From positions 1-35,626 of the forward strand of contig NW_017265194.1 in assembly GCF_001638985.1 (NCBI RefSeq): 35,626 nucleotides of DNA, read 5' to 3'. This DNA is from Phycomyces blakesleeanus NRRL 1555(-) (Eukaryota > Mucoromycota > Mucoromycetes > Mucorales > Phycomycetaceae). Positions within the stretch are counted from its first letter, which is position 1; each line of letters starts with the position of its first letter. Positions 33,355-35,626 of this stretch are shown one piece after another. Under the pieces are notes generated by a model. It saw only the letters and a program-made list of their open reading frames with translations. It was not told where the DNA came from and searched no databases. A program made the translations under genes and the position numbers.

Positions 33355-33639
33355 ATGAGCTCTTACACCTACCTTTTTTCCCTCTTTAATACACACGCAC
33401 ACACTTGGGGATCTGTCTACCAGTCAATTGGCTGCACTGGTACAATATATACGATATTGTCTATTTCTTTTTATATCTTTTTACAAACTAAGGGTTCTAA
33501 TCGACAATTCGGACAGCACGCACTTTTTTGTAAACTGGTATTACTGATCGGTGGTGCAGACACCCTTTGTGTACCCACAAGTGAAAGAATCATAGCAGGG
33601 TCCATTGACAGGGATACTGTTACCCATACGAAGGTTTAA
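33355..33639 (+). CDS. 94-codon open frame, third copy
   Basis: Same protein as the second copy, even though the upstream sequence belongs to the divergent unit 3. Coding status doubtful. Confidence 0.17.
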   Translation: MSSYTYLFSLFNTHAHTWGSVYQSIGCTGTIYTILSISFYIFLQTKGSNRQFGQHALFCKLVLLIGGADTLCVPTSERIIAGSIDRDTVTHTKV

Positions 33640-33987
33640 AGACCGTATGGTACTCACTTACAATCGTTGAGAGAGGACTATGTATTCAAAACCCCTTCAC
33701 TGTGCTGTAACCAAAACAAAAAAAAAATTTTAACGATGGCTTGAATCTTCTTTCGACATTCCGCCATCCCAGTCGAGGATCTTCATTCCTGTTGAGGATC
33801 GTCATTCATATTGTATTGCAACTCAAAGTGGACCAAAAGCGACGCAATACGAAAAGGAAGCGCACTCTTTTGAAAAATAAAATAAAAAATGAAATACTCT
33901 TTATTTTATCTTTTTGACGACTGTTCACTGTATATGCGGCTCTAACAAAAAATAAGCCCTTGGTCAAACCTTCGTGTCCCTATAAGC

Positions 33988-34978
33988 TTCGCACTGCGTT
34001 CAAAGGCGACAGTCATCGCCACTCTATTGTTTTCTTTTTTCAACCCTGTACTAACAACAACTTCGCACTGCTCTCAAAGGTGACAGTCATCGCCACTCTA
34101 TTGTTTTCTTTTTTCAACCCTGTACTAACAACAACTTCGCACTGCTCTCAAAGTCGACAGTCATCGCCACTCTATTCTTTTCTTTTTTCAACCCTGTACC
34201 AACAACAACTTCGCACTGCGTTCAAAGGCGACAGTCATCGCCACTCTATTGTTTTCTTTTTTCAACCCTGTACTAACAACAACTTCGCACTGCTCTCAAA
34301 GTCGACAGTCATCGCCACTCTATTCTTTTCTTTTTTCAACCCTGTACCAACAACAACTTCGCACTGCGTTCAAAGGCGACAGTCATCGCCACTCTATTGT
34401 TTTCTTTTTTCAACCCTGTACTAACAACAACTTCGCACTGCTCTCAAAGTCGACAGTCATCGCCACTCTATTCTTTTCTTTTTTCAACCCTGTACCAACA
34501 ACAACTTCGCACTGCGTTCAAAGGCGACAGTCATCGCCACTCTATTGTTTTCTTTTTTCAACCCTGTACTAACAACAACTTCGCACTGCTCTCAAAGTCG
34601 ACAGTCATCGCCACTCTATTCTTTTCTTTTTTCAACCCTGTACCAACAACAACTTCGCACTGCGTTCAAAGGCGACAGTCATCGCCACTCTATTGTTTTC
34701 TTTTTTCAACCCTGTACTAACAACAACTTCGCACTGCTCTCAAAGTCGACAGTCATCGCCACTCTATTCTTTTCTTTTTTCAACCCTGTACCAACAACAA
34801 CTTCGCACTGCGTTCAAAGGCGACAGTCATCGCCACTCTATTGTTTTCTTTTTTCAACCCTGTACTAACAACAACTTCGCACTGCTCTCAAAGTCGACAG
34901 TCATCGCCACTCTATTCTTTTCTTTTTTCAACCCTGTACCAACAACAACTTCGCACTGCTTTCAAAGTCGCCAATACC
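33988..34978. repeat. 74-bp inner array, 13 full monomers plus a partial
   Basis: As in unit 2, with a private change in the hybrid monomer (AAAGGTGACAG near 34077). Confidence 0.97.
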
Positions 34979-35530
34979 AATCATACTATATTTCTTATTT
35001 TATCACTACTGAAAAATAAAAATAAAAATAATAACCATATAATCAAACTTCAGCACTCGGAACCCATATACTCTGTTCTTTTATATCTGAAGTGACATAT
35101 ACTACTATTCTCAGAACTGTCTTTTTACTTTCGCATGCACATGATATCTATATACTTATACCTTCAACACCTTCTTCAATGAAAATGACCCCATCCTATC
35201 ACACATAATTTTTAAAAATTCTTACTTTTAGTATATCTTTAAATATTCAGTTCTAGACCAAACAGCCATTGTCTAACACAAAGTCCTGCCATAGTAATCT
35301 CTCTTTATAGATGCACAACATAATCCTCAAACCTATATTTTTAAAAAAAAGAAACATATATTTCTTATACTCTGTACTCTCATTCTTCTTGTCCCTTTCA
35401 CTTCAAACAAATTAACTTGGTCTCTCCCTACTCGCATATCTTATTTATTTTAATATCTTTAAATAACTAAAATAAAATATGATTTATTATTTTTTATATG
35501 GTTATATAGGTTATGAATTTATTATAAGAG

Positions 35531-35626
35531 AGATGTGTGTGTGAGTAGTCGATGTGTGGGTAGTCAATGTGTGAGTAGTCGATGTGTGGGTAGTCAATGT
35601 GTGAGTAGTCTATGTGTGGGTAGTCA
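35531..35626. repeat. 15-bp minisatellite, unit 4 (cut by edge)
   Basis: Begins like units 1 and 2, then departs from their variant order before the window ends. Confidence 0.9.

Larger units (their letters stand above)
30372..33525. repeat. Macrosatellite unit 3 (divergent variant)
   Basis: 3,154 bp, nine 74-bp monomers, with a rearranged 15-bp minisatellite. Scattered changes are not seen in units 1, 2 or the visible part of 4 (AATATCCAG near 31794, TATTTATTATATG near 32040, GGCGTTGTGGG near 32281, ATGAGGTTT near 33129). Confidence 0.96.
33526..35626. repeat. Macrosatellite unit 4 (cut by right edge)
   Basis: 13 monomers of the 74-bp repeat, then sequence of the unit-1/2 type (AATATTCAG, TTTTTTATATGG), ending in the 15-bp minisatellite at the window edge. 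The array therefore continues beyond the window. Confidence 0.95.

Noticed and set aside
24461..35095. Series of plus-strand open frames of 84-155 codons (FFNPVLTTTSHC type)
   Set aside because: They arise from the 74-bp repeat being open in three frames; starts and stops follow monomer type, with no promoter or unique domain.
24027..35626. rDNA intergenic spacer
   Set aside because: No rRNA sequence, including 5S, is visible in any unit or between units.

Overview
The window is eukaryotic DNA, most likely from an early-diverging fungus (Mucoromycota, possibly Mucorales). The reasons are very AT-rich spacers, short introns (45-115 nt) with GTAWGT-type donors, and three relatives of the Tnp2-type (CACTA-like) transposases common in fungal genomes. 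The organism is an inference; no rRNA, tRNA or recognisable housekeeping gene is present. The window is dominated by repeats and transposon remains, and much of it resembles subtelomeric or heterochromatic sequence.

Layout. (1) 1-1130, minus strand: the 5' part of a Tnp2-like transposase gene with four exons and no lesions, running off the left edge. (2) 1946-3095: a minisatellite of ~31-bp units carrying TATATATAA, fading into degenerate copies. (3) 3096-7897: mostly non-coding, with T-rich low complexity, a foldback and one possible decayed coding fragment. (4) 7898-10690, plus strand: a decayed Tnp2-like transposase in which most of the family's conserved blocks can be followed in order through frameshifts and stops. 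(5) 11303-11734, minus strand: a possible two-exon gene of unknown function. (6) 11960-12875, plus strand: the 5' third of a second, divergent Tnp2-like gene, truncated. (7) 12913-21075: the most unusual element, about 73 tandem units of ~105 bp. Read on the minus strand, each unit looks like one mini-exon of ~40-48 nt plus one ~60-nt intron (AG|GTATAC donor, TACTYAC-like branch site, pyrimidine-rich CAG acceptor). A candidate ATG exon lies at the upstream end (21075-20947) and a candidate stop exon at the downstream end (12963-12913). (8) 21076-24026: no supportable gene. (9) 24027-35626 (right edge): a macrosatellite of 2.9-3.5-kb units in four copies, each holding a 74-bp inner array, a 15-bp minisatellite and a triplet of perfect hairpins.

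How the parts relate. The transposase copies do not form an operon or pathway; they are independent insertions of at least two families, one possibly functional and two dead. The mini-exon array is the best candidate for an undescribed system: a repeat-protein gene whose repeats are spread one per micro-exon. Typical exons are 44 nt, not a multiple of three, but are often open in two or all three frames, so a spliced product could tolerate exon gain, loss or skipping. No transcription or splicing evidence is available here, so this remains a sequence-based hypothesis.
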